From Anaerolineales bacterium UBA3940 (GTDB lineage: Bacteria > Chloroflexota > Anaerolineae > Aggregatilineales > UBA3940): a stretch of DNA of 5,097 bases. Location of the stretch: positions 1 to 5,097 of the forward strand of contig DGDY01000053.1 of assembly GCA_002385675.1 (NCBI GenBank). The letters run 5' to 3'. The notes under the pieces are model-generated. The model saw only the letters and a list, made by a program, of their open reading frames with translations, did no database searches and had not been told where the DNA came from. Position numbers and translations under genes: made by a program. Every line of letters starts with the position of its first letter. Positions within the stretch are counted from its first letter, which is position 1. Shown here piece by piece: positions 5,037 to 5,097 of this stretch.

Positions 5037-5097
5037 CTAGCACTCACTGTAGCCGCAGGCGCAGAACTTACGGCAGCCCTCCTCGGTGTCCACCCCC
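5037..5097 (-). CDS. nrdJ: C-terminus of probable B12-dependent (class II) ribonucleotide reductase
   Basis: Only the last 19 codons and the TAG stop are in the window. They spell GVDTEEGCRKFCACGYSEC, a cysteine-rich tail with C-x3-C-x-C-x4-C spacing. Adenosylcobalamin-dependent ribonucleoside-diphosphate reductases commonly end in such a tail (EGC...C..CGYS.C), where a cysteine pair passes electrons from thioredoxin to the active site. The enzyme makes deoxyribonucleotides from ribonucleotides. The gene runs right to left and ends before the hairpin at 4959-4991. The call rests on the tail alone; other zinc-finger-ending proteins are possible. Confidence 0.6.
   Translation of the reverse strand, partial: GVDTEEGCRKFCACGYSEC

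Overview
The window looks like a chromosomal piece from a GC-rich bacterium, with a short AT-richer insert on its right side. By hand count, positions 2401-2460 (inside the DinB-like gene) are 47/60 G+C, positions 3481-3540 (first HEPN gene) 21/60, and positions 4441-4500 (second HEPN gene) 29/60. Clues to the organism are few: the tail of a probable B12-dependent (class II) ribonucleotide reductase, a DinB-like protein with a HicB-like N-terminus, and an interspersed repeat made of successive hairpins. Together these remind me of Chloroflexota, but that is an inference, not a proof.

Left part (1-1255, all on the minus strand). Three small envelope genes run right to left: a three-helix membrane protein (1026-748), a second three-helix membrane protein (734-420) and a lipoprotein that leaves the window (387-1). 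The gaps are 13 and 32 bases, so they look like one operon. A good -10 box (1065-1070) precedes it. The stretch upstream, about 1110-1250, is non-coding and holds three successive hairpins, most likely a copy of an interspersed repeat.

Middle part (1256-2700). A peroxiredoxin-like gene (minus) and a HicB-like/DinB-like gene (plus) are divergent and share a 143-base control region.

Right part (2673-4950) is the most interesting. Two minus-strand genes encode proteins with the R-X4-H signature of HEPN ribonucleases: one of 332 residues with RNLVQH, and one of 317 residues with two CxxC...CxxC zinc ribbons and RHLWEH. The last 32 bases around the stop codon of the DinB-like gene (2673-2704) are repeated, 31/32 identical and in the same direction, at 3901-3932, on the other side of the first HEPN gene. 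Each HEPN gene has its 3' end just beyond a copy of this repeat, so the layout reads repeat-HEPN-repeat-HEPN. This suggests stepwise insertion of small cargo modules at the 3' end of a housekeeping gene. No integrase, transposase or MNT-type antitoxin gene is visible here.

Far right (4951-5097). A strong GC-rich hairpin and the last 19 codons of a probable class II ribonucleotide reductase gene (minus) restore the GC-rich background. I see no tRNA, rRNA, CRISPR array or recognisable insertion sequence.
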